This document shows, in pieces, positions 15,558 through 22,835 of a stretch of 64,000 nucleotides of DNA. Source of the DNA: Neolewinella litorea (GTDB taxonomy: Bacteria; Bacteroidota; Bacteroidia; Chitinophagales; Saprospiraceae); the NCBI RefSeq assembly GCF_004803465.1, contig NZ_SRSF01000002.1, positions 372,001-436,000 of the forward strand. Reading direction: 5' to 3'. The notes under the pieces were generated by a model. It did no database searches and was not told where the DNA came from. It saw only the letters and a program-made list of their open reading frames with translations. Position numbers and translations under genes: made by a program. Position 1 is the stretch's first letter. Every line of letters starts with the position of its first letter.

Positions 15558-15956
15558 CTATTCGTCTTTCCCAGGCAGCCGATCAGCCACCAAAAAAAGC
15601 ACGTAAAGATTGTACCCAGGAACGAGCAATACCAAAAGAGAGCGGCCGGTAGCGCGCATCCGATTAACGCATACCGTAGCGACCACGTAAATGTAGAGTA
15701 AAAATACCCACGGATAAATGTAGGGAGCGTAGGTGATCGGCGGGTGACCGAACAGGAGTCCGTCGCTAGGCCCTCTTCCCAAAGCTTCCCAAACAGCCAG
15801 CACCGTAGGCACCCCAAAGAACAGCAACACCGGCATAACGGCCAGCAACAGGGTAAAGGCGGAAAAATACGCGTGGCTGATGCACCGTCGGGGGTGGTAA
15901 AGATCCTGCAGGTAGATGCCGGGGGTCGGTGGAGTCTTACGTGGCATGTGGTTCAA
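15558..15956 (-). CDS. Small integral membrane protein (DUF805-like)
   Basis: The 132-residue protein has about three hydrophobic segments (near 33-52, 78-98 and 104-124). The end of the second loop, VNRMRATGRSLLVLLVPGYNLYVLF, resembles the R-R-x-x-x-x-G-x-S motif of DUF805 membrane proteins. The start could be the ATG at 15947 instead (second Met). The gene is isolated, upstream of the hairpin array on the same strand. Function unknown. Confidence 0.55.
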   Translation of the reverse strand: MNHMPRKTPPTPGIYLQDLYHPRRCISHAYFSAFTLLLAVMPVLLFFGVPTVLAVWEALGRGPSDGLLFGHPPITYAPYIYPWVFLLYIYVVATVCVNRMRATGRSLLVLLVPGYNLYVLFLVADRLPGKDE

Positions 15957-16267
15957 TGATACGCCCTTTCAGCATTCAGATTTTGTGGTGTAAGGCGGTG
16001 ACAGGGATTATTGCGGACGGTCCGGCTATGAGCACGAGCTGGCGCGCATCCGAGGCAAATTTGGCAGCTGCCTGCCTCCTTTAGTTCCACGTAGCTGTGG
16101 GGAGGGGGTAATTTTTTGCGGTATCCCGAAGATTTAACACCACTCCACCTGGGGTAGAGTGGTGGGTTGGATAATTGCGCTATGAATCAACGAGGAGCCA
16201 TGGCCCACCCCCCACGCGGGTGCGGGTATTAACGGCTTTCATCCTTAAAACAATCAAATTACAGTCT
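15957..16267. other. Upstream region of the peptide locus, with hairpins
   Basis: This 311-bp gap separates the divergent membrane protein gene and the first small peptide gene. CCACGTAGCTGTGG near 16087-16100 is followed after about 10 bases by TTTTTT, resembling a terminator. CACCACTC/GAGTGGTG (16138-16164, 11-nt loop) is a further stem. It may hold the promoter and leader of the peptide transcript. No additional gene is supported. Confidence 0.45.
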
Positions 16268-16441
16268 ATGCAACCCTTATCCTTTAAAGAAACTACTACC
16301 ATCGAAGGGGGAATACCCTGGCTTGTCGTATTCGGCGTCGGTATCATAGTCGCCGGATTTATCGACGGCTGCAACGATTCCCGCTACGAAACCACGGCCA
16401 AGGAAGAAGACCCGGCTACCGCTGCCACTCCTGAATGCTAA
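16268..16441 (+). CDS. Double-glycine leader peptide 1 (bacteriocin-like)
   Basis: A 57-residue precursor beginning MQPLSFKETTTIEGG, a classic double-glycine leader: Leu at -12, Glu at -8, Ile at -4 and Gly-Gly at the cleavage point. The predicted mature part starts with a hydrophobic, Gly-containing helix (IPWLVVFGVGIIVAGFIDG) and ends in a hydrophilic acidic tail with two Cys. This fits a secreted bacteriocin or signal peptide exported by a C39-peptidase ABC transporter. No such transporter lies in the window. The ATG at 16268 is chosen because the leader begins exactly there; the upstream in-frame start at 16175 has no leader logic. Confidence 0.7.
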   Translation: MQPLSFKETTTIEGGIPWLVVFGVGIIVAGFIDGCNDSRYETTAKEEDPATAATPEC

Positions 16442-16457
16442 CTTCAAATATCGCACC

Positions 16458-16622
16458 ATGAAAAGCTTACCTCCGCACGAAATCTCCACCATAACCGGCG
16501 GCGAAACGCCCTCCGCCGGAAGCTGGACCCCCTGGGGCCTGCTCTACGAAATCGGACGAGACCTCGGCCACCACTTCGGACACTGGTGGTACGGTAATGA
16601 AGAAGATCACGTCATCGATTAA
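16458..16622 (+). CDS. Double-glycine leader peptide 2 with GHHFGHWWYGN motif
   Basis: A 54-residue ORF 16 bp downstream of peptide 1. The leader MKSLPPHEISTITGG has the expected L, E, I and GG positions. The mature part (39 residues) contains Trp and His: TPWGLLYEIGRDLG, GHHFGHWWYGN, EEDHVID. The C-terminal part is shared with the third small ORF. Co-transcription with peptide 1 is likely, since a terminator follows only after this gene. Two adjacent leader peptides suggest a two-component secreted system. Function is inferred. Confidence 0.7.
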   Translation: MKSLPPHEISTITGGETPSAGSWTPWGLLYEIGRDLGHHFGHWWYGNEEDHVID

Positions 16623-16629
16623 GTATATT

Positions 16630-16662
16630 GCACGTCCTCTTTCGGGGACGTGCTATTTTTTC
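16630..16662 (+). terminator. Rho-independent terminator after peptide 2
   Basis: GCACGTCC (16630-16637) and GGACGTGC (16646-16653) form an 8-bp stem with an 8-nt loop, followed by TATTTTTTC. It starts 8 nt after the peptide 2 stop and separates the third ORF into its own or a read-through transcript. Confidence 0.85.
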
Positions 16663-16680
16663 ACATGAACCAAAGGAACA

Positions 16681-16827
16681 ATGAATCTGGATTCACCTAA
16701 AGATATCATGAAGATTATTCTACTCATCCTCCTGCTGGGAGTCGTCGGCAATCTGCTCTACCACTACAGTGGGGTGATCGGCCACGAGTTTGGCCACTGG
16801 TTTTATGGGAATGGGGGGGATCATTGA
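16681..16827 (+). CDS. Membrane-anchored small protein sharing the GHxFGHW motif
   Basis: A 48-residue ORF preceded by AAAGGAAC as a possible ribosome site. In place of a double-glycine leader it has a hydrophobic membrane segment (about residues 10-27, IMKIILLILLLGVVGNLL). Its last 20 residues match peptide 2: both contain LLY, five residues, then GH-x-FGHW-[WF]-YGN-xx-DH. It may be an immunity protein, a membrane decoy or a non-secreted paralogue. GHEFGH also fits the HExxH zinc motif, but at 48 residues it cannot be an ordinary metallopeptidase. Confidence 0.6.
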   Translation: MNLDSPKDIMKIILLILLLGVVGNLLYHYSGVIGHEFGHWFYGNGGDH

Positions 16828-17198
16828 AGTTGGCATCCATGTACTGAGTAAAGACAATACGTTTTGGAAGTGCCGGCTACGGTGCCTCTACTGGGCTTGA
16901 ATTTAGGGTAATCATTGAATTTGGTCGAAGCTAAAACTTGCCAATGGGGAAGCAATATAAGATTATCGCGTAGCACGAGAAGACCTCTTAGATAGGTAGC
17001 CAAAAGCCGGCCCTGGCGTGAGAATTAGTGGTATTAGCAATCCTGGAATCGAACGTTGGCGAGAATGTCCAGCATATTTCAAATTCTGTGGTAGAGGTCA
17101 TCAAAAGACTGCGTGCCTCGCATCAAATGGTCATCGACAGGTCGGAAATAGTAGGCCTTGGTTATTCATTCCTTATTTTTACATCAGAACGATCTATA
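16828..17198. other. AT-rich intergenic region before the MazG-like gene
   Basis: This 371-bp gap has no supported gene. Base composition shifts here from the GC-rich norm to clearly AT-richer sequence that continues through 19.7 kb. It should carry the promoter of the next two genes, but I could not pick a convincing one. Confidence 0.4.
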
Positions 17199-17528
17199 AT
17201 GACTGAAACCCAAAGGCTCATACGGCTGCTACTTAATTTTCGAGACGACAGAGACTGGGACCAATTCCATAATGCTAAAGACCTCGCCGTTGCACTTAAC
17301 ATCGAGTCGGCAGAATTATTGGAACTGTTCCTTTGGAAAAATCCCGAGGAAGCTGATAAGAAGAGAGTAGCAGAAGAGCTCGCCGATGTGCTCGCGTACG
17401 CCCTGCTAATTGCTGAAAAGTATGGACTCGATGTTTCGGAAATTGTCACTGAAAAGGTCAAACGCAATGGAGAGAAATATCCAGTAAATAAGGCTAGGGG
17501 ATCGGCCAAGAAGTACGACGAACTATGA
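17199..17528 (+). CDS. MazG-like nucleotide pyrophosphohydrolase
   Basis: A 109-residue all-alpha NTP pyrophosphatase. The helices carry the metal-binding acid pattern: ESAELLELFLW and then EELADVLAYALLIAEKYG (ExxE ... ExxD). WDQFHNAKDLAVALNIESAELLE is typical of the MazG/dCTPase-type small members, which hydrolyse non-canonical or excess nucleoside triphosphates. The ATG at 17199 gives the standard N-terminus; longer in-frame starts add unrelated residues. Its stop overlaps the next ATG (ATGA at 17525-17528), so the two genes are translationally coupled. Confidence 0.85.
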   Translation: MTETQRLIRLLLNFRDDRDWDQFHNAKDLAVALNIESAELLELFLWKNPEEADKKRVAEELADVLAYALLIAEKYGLDVSEIVTEKVKRNGEKYPVNKARGSAKKYDEL

Positions 17529-19738
17529 CGCTGCCTTATTCCTTTGATATTGCCCAATACGATTTCACCACTTCGATCCGTGAGGAGTTATTATCAAAGA
17601 GAGAAGCGAATGACTTGTGGCCACTTGTTTACATTTTGAGCAATGGACACAGAAAACAGGCATATGTAGGTGAAACCGCTGACGTATTGTCACGTTTGGA
17701 TGCCCACCAAAAGCACGAAAAAAAGCAGAAATTAACGACGGTCCACCTGATTTCAAGTAGCTTTTTTAACAAGTCGGCCACCCTGGATATAGAGTCAAAT
17801 CTTATTCAATATATGGCTGCTGACGGGCAGTTTGAATTAATGAATGCAAACCTTGGGATTGCTAACCATACTTACTATCAAAAGCAGGCATATTGGGGGG
17901 TATTCACGTCAATATGGGACAATCTGCAAGGTTTCGGCTTGGCCAAGCACTCTTTGGACCATATTGACAACTCCGACTTGTTCAAGTACTCTCCGTACAA
18001 GTCTCTATCCCGGGAACAGAACGCTGGACTGGTCAAAATTCTGCGATCACTGGCATTTGATGATGGCAGAAATATCGTCATCCAGGGCGGGGCGGGAACA
18101 GGTAAAACGATTTTGGCCATTTTCCTCTTCAAACTGCTAAACTCCTCTTTGCAGGACTTAAACTTCAAGGAGTTCGGGGAGCAAGAAGCTGAAATCGGCG
18201 ATCTGGTTGATCTTATTAAATCGCACTATGGTGACCTCAGCATGGGGCTCGTTGTTCCCATGTCATCGTTTCGAAAAACCCTGCAGAACATCTTCTCTGG
18301 TGTCGGCGGCTTAAGCCCTAACATGGTGATTGGTCCCGCCGACGTCGCAAATCGCCGGTACGATTTACTGATTGTAGATGAAGCCCACCGGTTACGGCAG
18401 CGGGTAAACCTGGGAGCTTATTTTCGAAGCTTCGATAAGGCAAGCGAAAAGCTGGGTCTGGACAAGATGAAGCACACCGAGCTTGACTGGATATTGCAGC
18501 AGTCTGACCGGGCCTTATTCTTCTACGATACTGATCAATCTATCAAGCCTTCAGACGTCAGCTCAGCAGCATTTGAATCCCTCAAGAGGAATCCGGCAAC
18601 CAAAATTCACTCACTGCAATCGCAATTCCGGGCACAGGGGGGAAATGATTATGTGGCATTCATTGATGGTCTGTTACAGCAGCAGCTACCCGACGACTAT
18701 CCAAAGTTCCTCCACAAAAATTACGAATTGAAGCTCTTCGATTCATTGGCGGATATGGTTGCCAAAATCAAAGACAAGAATGAGGACCACGGACTTTCCC
18801 GGTTGATTGCCGGATACAGTTGGCCATGGCTATCCAAAAGCCCCAAGAACAAGAAATATCAGCCACACGATATTGAAGAGGATGGTTTACGCCTGCGGTG
18901 GAATTCTACAAACATCGACTGGATCAATACTCCACATTCCATTGAGGAGGTAGGATGCATTCATACCACCCAGGGATACGACCTCAACTTTACCGGTATT
19001 ATTTTCGGGAAAGAAGTTGGTTTCGATCCGGAAACCCAGAAGATCGTTGTTCGCGCAGAACACTACCACGATCGTAATGGAAAAGCAACGATCAAATGTC
19101 CCGAGAGGCTTAAGGGTTACATTCTTAACATCTACAAAACCATCCTGCTTCGCGGCATCCGGGGCACTTACATTTATGTCTGCGACCCTGCTTTGCGGGA
19201 ATACATGTCCAGGTACATTCCGTTGGCTACGTCCGAAGCCCCCGTTGAAAAAACCATTCATCCCCTTCCTGCTCATCAGGTTGTCCCATTTGAAAACAGT
19301 GTTCCCCTGTATAGCATGCAAGCCGCCGCGGGAGGATTCGGTCTGGTTGAAGTAGTTGAGAAGGAAGACTGGATCACTGTGCCCACCCGATATGCCCTGG
19401 ACTCCGACTGTTTTGCCTGCCGGGTGGTGGGTGAATCTATGAATCGGGTCATCCCGAATGGCAGCGTTTGTTTATTTCGCCGGTATAAAGGTGGATCCCG
19501 GAGCGGAAAAATCTTTCTGGTTGAACTGAATGCCTTTACAGACGCGGAGGCGGGATCTGCCTATACGGTCAAGGAATACCGGAGTGAAAAGAACCTGAAC
19601 GACGAGAACTGGCAGCACCGCAAGATTTCACTCCATCCCCGTTCGCATGACCCCTCCTTTCAACCTCTTGAATTAAACGAGGAATCTGCCTCTGAAATGC
19701 GGGTCATTGGGGAGTTTATTGCCGTGTTGGGGAAGTGA
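17525..19738 (+). CDS. GIY-YIG / DUF2075 helicase / S24 peptidase fusion, probable defence protein
   Basis: A 737-residue multidomain protein. (1) A GIY-YIG nuclease-like domain at about 33-100 (VYILSN at 35-40, AYVGE at 46-50, R57). (2) A DUF2075 (Schlafen-type) P-loop ATPase/helicase at about 165-560, with Walker A GGAGTGKT at 188-195, Walker B IVDEAH at 283-288, a QSQFRAQGG motif and HTTQGYDLNFTGI. (3) A C-terminal LexA/UmuD-type S24 domain with VVGESM (Ser638) and a candidate Lys683 in TVKEY. Nuclease, ATPase and self-cleaving regulatory domain in one chain, coupled to a MazG enzyme and in AT-rich foreign-looking DNA, suggests an antiphage or stress-triggered system. Domain calls are by motif; the biological role is inference. 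Confidence 0.85.
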   Translation: MTLPYSFDIAQYDFTTSIREELLSKREANDLWPLVYILSNGHRKQAYVGETADVLSRLDAHQKHEKKQKLTTVHLISSSFFNKSATLDIESNLIQYMAADGQFELMNANLGIANHTYYQKQAYWGVFTSIWDNLQGFGLAKHSLDHIDNSDLFKYSPYKSLSREQNAGLVKILRSLAFDDGRNIVIQGGAGTGKTILAIFLFKLLNSSLQDLNFKEFGEQEAEIGDLVDLIKSHYGDLSMGLVVPMSSFRKTLQNIFSGVGGLSPNMVIGPADVANRRYDLLIVDEAHRLRQRVNLGAYFRSFDKASEKLGLDKMKHTELDWILQQSDRALFFYDTDQSIKPSDVSSAAFESLKRNPATKIHSLQSQFRAQGGNDYVAFIDGLLQQQLPDDYPKFLHKNYELKLFDSLADMVAKIKDKNEDHGLSRLIAGYSWPWLSKSPKNKKYQPHDIEEDGLRLRWNSTNIDWINTPHSIEEVGCIHTTQGYDLNFTGIIFGKEVGFDPETQKIVVRAEHYHDRNGKATIKCPERLKGYILNIYKTILLRGIRGTYIYVCDPALREYMSRYIPLATSEAPVEKTIHPLPAHQVVPFENSVPLYSMQAAAGGFGLVEVVEKEDWITVPTRYALDSDCFACRVVGESMNRVIPNGSVCLFRRYKGGSRSGKIFLVELNAFTDAEAGSAYTVKEYRSEKNLNDENWQHRKISLHPRSHDPSFQPLELNEESASEMRVIGEFIAVLGK

Positions 19739-19752
19739 CGTCTTGAATAAAA

Positions 19753-20015
19753 CTACCCAAGGTTCACAGGTTCTATCACCAGATCATCAATGAACTCGCT
19801 GGCCGTACGGGCACAGCTGATCCAAAGTTGGTCGCGGGCGCGGGTGCAGGCAACGTACAGCAAATGCCGTTCAGTTTCGTACAATGAATACTGGTCTTGG
19901 TCCTGGTTGTGTTCAATGCGGTACTTTATCGGAGTACGTCCTTATCGCATACGATGACGAGGACCACTAATAATTCCATGCCTCTGGCCAGCAAATTGCC
20001 GAGCTGGTAAAACCC
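19753..20015 (-). pseudogene. Remnant of a UvrD/Rep-type helicase C-terminus
   Basis: On the minus strand, 19753-19941 translates to RIEHNQDQ, YETERHLLYVACTRARDQLW, ISCARTASEFIDDL and ends in TAG. This is the conserved motif VI and end of superfamily I helicases (ERxLLYVACTRARDxLxVS). Another frame just upstream (about 19945-20015) encodes LLARGMELLVVLVIVCDKDVL, matching the segment that normally precedes it (K-GLEF..V..CD..VLP). The two pieces are separated by a frameshift and stop, and no upstream helicase body remains. It is a decayed fragment left beside the defence-like module. Confidence 0.75.
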
Positions 20016-20048
20016 ATTACCTAAGGTAACGAAAAATCCAAAGTAGCA

Positions 20049-20903
20049 TCAAAATACAAGCCCAAGACCAACCCCCCCAGCCTCGCCGGAAAAGGAAGCG
20101 CTAAGGCCCAGTGAGGAGCGGTGCTTCTCCTGCCAGCGCTTGTGGATGTGGGGCGTGAGAATGCCCACTGCAGCTCCGAGGCCGAAGCCCACTACGGTGT
20201 CGGTAGGGAAGTGGCGCAGGGCCCGTACGCGCTGGACGGCCACGTAAAGCGGCGGAATGCTGGCTGCGCCGTACAGCAGGGCGCGCTGTCCGCCGGACCA
20301 GTCGGGATGGTAATCGGAAAGCACCTTGGCGGCGAAGAAGGTTCCGGTAGCCGTGGTACTGACGTGGCCACTGAAGAAGGCGTTCAGGTCCTTACCGGGA
20401 GCGGTACCGTCTTCAAAAGCTTCGGGATAGTAGGCGGAGGGTCGCGCGCGATCCACCACGCTCGGACCGAGGGGCGTAGCGGCGTACAGTACCCCGTTGG
20501 CAGCCTGGGCGTTGAAGTACATGGTGGTGATGTCGAACCAGTCCTGGCGGATGTCGGGATCAAGAAAGAGGGCAAAGGGCAGTCCGATACCGGTATAAAA
20601 ACCGATGTCGCTGGCCCCGCTGGCCCGGGATACGCGATTGGTATTTTCGGGGAAGATCCAGCGGTCGTAGCCGGGCACGTCGTCGCGGTCGAGGGCCAGG
20701 GCGTCGAAATCGTCCTTCCCGTTGATCTTTTGAAAGGAGTAGATGGTCACGCCCAGTCCAATCGCCGCGGCACCGAGCTCGCGCAGGGGCTTTACCCGGT
20801 ACACCTTATCCGCATCGTCGTCAACCGCTCGGTTAACGGGTTGCGCGATGGCGACCATCCGCAGCAGTAGCAAACAGGCGAGGAGTAACAGGTAGCGTAG
20901 CAT
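20049..20903 (-). CDS. PAP2 family phosphatase-like membrane protein
   Basis: The 284-residue protein begins with a signal-like hydrophobic stretch (MLRYLLLLACLLLLRM). It contains the PAP2 motifs FFSGHVSTTATGTFF (SGH) and RVRALRHFPTDTVVGFGLG (RxxxxxHxxxD), plus RARPSAYYPEAF as a variant of the first motif. PAP2 enzymes dephosphorylate lipid phosphates such as undecaprenyl pyrophosphate. The end resembles an outer-membrane strand (GLSASF...VGLGLVF). The start at 20903 places the signal peptide at the N-terminus; the ATG at 20963 adds a non-hydrophobic extension. Confidence 0.82.
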   Translation of the reverse strand: MLRYLLLLACLLLLRMVAIAQPVNRAVDDDADKVYRVKPLRELGAAAIGLGVTIYSFQKINGKDDFDALALDRDDVPGYDRWIFPENTNRVSRASGASDIGFYTGIGLPFALFLDPDIRQDWFDITTMYFNAQAANGVLYAATPLGPSVVDRARPSAYYPEAFEDGTAPGKDLNAFFSGHVSTTATGTFFAAKVLSDYHPDWSGGQRALLYGAASIPPLYVAVQRVRALRHFPTDTVVGFGLGAAVGILTPHIHKRWQEKHRSSLGLSASFSGEAGGVGLGLVF

Positions 20904-20989
20904 GGCTAAGGGTTGTTGAGGAGATACTACCCTGCCCCGGGCAGATATGTTTATTGTCCTCATCTGATAGGGTCAAAGGCAGTTCGCAC

Positions 20990-21495
20990 CACGTTTCGGC
21001 GCCTACAGATGATTCGTACCTCTCGGTATGCGACGAAAAGAGAATGCACTTCGCGTTTGCGCCGCCGTAGGCGGACGATCTGCGTTAATCCGCGAGCAGC
21101 GCGAGCGAAAAATCTACGCCCAAATCAGCGCAAGAATCTGTGTAATCCGCGGTTAAAACCTTGAAGCCCCAAAGGCGCTATAAAAAACTTACCGCAGATT
21201 CCGCTGATTGAGGCGCAGATTATGGCGCAGATTGATCTTTTCTGACTTAGAACCGGCGAGCTGAGCGAGCGAGAAAATCTGCGCCCAAATCCGCGCAAGA
21301 TTCTGTGTAATCCGCGGTTAAAAACCTCGAAGCGCCAAAGGCGCTAAAAAAACTTACCGCAGATTCCGCTGATTGAGGCGCAGAGTAAGGCGCAGATTGA
21401 TCTTTCCTGACTTAGAACCCGCGAGCTGAGCGAGCGAAAAATCCGCGCCCAAATCAGCGCAAGAATCCGTGTAATCTGCGGTTCAAAAACCTTTA
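20990..21495 (+). repeat. Interspersed palindromic repeat, copy B (outer module plus about 2.3 tandem units)
   Basis: The outer part (20990-21100) matches copy A reversed (CGTTTCGG, GGTATGCGACGAAAA, CACTTCGCGTT, GCCGCCG..GGCGGA). Then units of about 165 bp start at about 21108, 21273 and 21437. Each unit reads, in order: ATCTGCGCCCAAATC, GCGCAAGAATCTGTGTAATC, CGCGGTT, a GCGCCAAAGGCGC core, ACCGCAGATTCCGCTGATTG, AGGCGCAG, CTGACTTAGAACC and GCGAGCTGAGCGAGCG. Left and right arms are imperfect reverse complements. The array fills the gap between the PAP2 and SET genes. Confidence 0.88.
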
Positions 21496-21509
21496 AAGGC
21501 AGGCAATCC

Positions 21510-22112
21510 TCAGTCCCGGCCCTCAGGGCCGTGGAACTTGAGGGCGTAGACCGACTTATACCGCTCCGGATCCTGGTGGTAAGCGTCCAGCTCGGTGCGG
21601 GTGTCGGGGGCGAGGAAAGGCATCAGGGGCTGTTCCACTTCAAACAGACGGGGGATGGAGGCGCGGATTTTGCGGTCCCACTCCCGGTAGTGGCGGTCGA
21701 AGTCGCCCGGACCGATGCGCTTGCGGCAGCCGGGTTTGTTGCACTCCAGCTGCATCTCGATGTCCAGGTTGAAGATGCCGTACTCGTCCGTGATCTGCTC
21801 GCCGGCGCGGATGGTGCGCAGGGCCATCTCGAAGCCGTAGCCCGTGCTGATGGTGTTGCAGTCGCAGCAGTGGTTGACGTACTTGGCGAAGTCCCAGCTC
21901 ACGATGCGGTTGCCGTGCTCGTCGATGTAGGAGTACTTGTCGACCACCTCCCGCATCTCGGGGCCGTGGCCCAGGTACTCGGTGGGGGAAATGATCAGCT
22001 CCAGGCTGTCCTTGACGTAGACGATGGTCCCTTCGGGAATGTCGGCGGTAGCGAAAACGCCGTAGCCGATGGTGTCACTGATGAATTCCAGGCGGGTGTT
22101 GGGATGGATCAT
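21510..22112 (-). CDS. SET domain protein
   Basis: A 200-residue stand-alone SET domain. GYGVFATADIPEGTIVY (about 15-31), FAKYVNHCCDCNTI (the NHxC AdoMet/pseudoknot motif) and ALRTIRAGEQITDEYG are the three conserved SET blocks. It is followed by a Cys pair CNKPGC like a post-SET segment. SET enzymes methylate lysines; bacterial targets are rarely known. The start at 22112 is chosen because IHPNTRLEFISDTIGYGVF begins the fold; upstream in-frame codons are unrelated. The gene follows the repeat array directly. Confidence 0.82.
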   Translation of the reverse strand: MIHPNTRLEFISDTIGYGVFATADIPEGTIVYVKDSLELIISPTEYLGHGPEMREVVDKYSYIDEHGNRIVSWDFAKYVNHCCDCNTISTGYGFEMALRTIRAGEQITDEYGIFNLDIEMQLECNKPGCRKRIGPGDFDRHYREWDRKIRASIPRLFEVEQPLMPFLAPDTRTELDAYHQDPERYKSVYALKFHGPEGRD

Positions 22113-22215
22113 TGAGGGGTCGCGGTGATGGGTTTTTGGTCCACGACGGTGCGAAAATAGGTACTTTCGATATTCGCCGCGCCTTAAATGTAAGGCTCCC
22201 GCGCCAAGTGTCGGC

Positions 22216-22835
22216 TCAACGCGCCCCGGCCACCTCATCCGCCAGATGATCAAGCCGTTCGCGAAACTCCCGGGTATCGTAGTCGGCCATGCCGCGGTGC
22301 ACCAGCAGCACCTCCCCCGCCGGCCCGAGCACGTACGTAGTGGGCAGCGACGTAGCCTCCAGCTCCCCCGGCAACGGGCCGCGCAGGTGATAAATCGGGA
22401 AGGCGAAGCCGCGACGTTCGACCCATTCCCTCCCCTTTCGGAAGTCCGCGTCCACGTTCACCAGCAGAAAGGCCACCCGCTCGTCGTCAGCAAAGTCGCG
22501 GTACAGCCGGTCGATTCCCGGCATCTCGGCCAGGCACGGCGGACACCATTCCGCCCAAAAGTTCACAAACACCACTTACCCTCCAGATCATCGGCCTCCA
22601 CCGCGCGTCCGTTCACGTCCACCATTCGGAAGTTCAGGTTTTGCGCGGACGCCGGTGCCGTATTCTCCCCTAAGCGGCCGAGCCCATCGGTATCCGGCCG
22701 GATCAGGCCCGTAGTCAGGATTGCCTGCTGCACGTACGCAATGGTCTGGGTATGCAGACCGGTAGCGTACAGCAAAAGGGCTATCGCTCCGGTAATGCCG
22801 TAGAAGGCGAGGTCTTTTTTGGTGGCGTGACTCAC
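22216..22835 (-). pseudogene. TlpA-like thioredoxin, split by a one-base frameshift
   Basis: Two frames together make one redoxin. The first (22563-22835, GTG start overlapping the DsrE stop) has an N-terminal membrane anchor and ends VEADDLEGKWCL-stop. The second (22216-22575) starts in mid-fold with VFVNFWAEWCPPCLAEMPG, the CPPC active site, and continues to the end of the domain. Restoring one G after the Lys codon near 22575 gives the usual LEGKVVFVNFW. Either the gene is inactivated, or the assembly has an error, or two pieces are made. Intact, it would be a membrane-anchored thiol-disulfide oxidoreductase of the sulfur operon. Confidence 0.8.

Noticed and set aside
16681-16827. Zinc metalloprotease (HEFGH motif)
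   Set aside because: At 48 residues with one membrane helix it has no room for a catalytic fold; the motif is kept only as a possible metal-binding site.
11743-21509. Insertion sequence or integrase-driven genomic island
   Set aside because: No transposase, integrase or target-site duplication could be seen; only repeats and composition suggest foreign origin.
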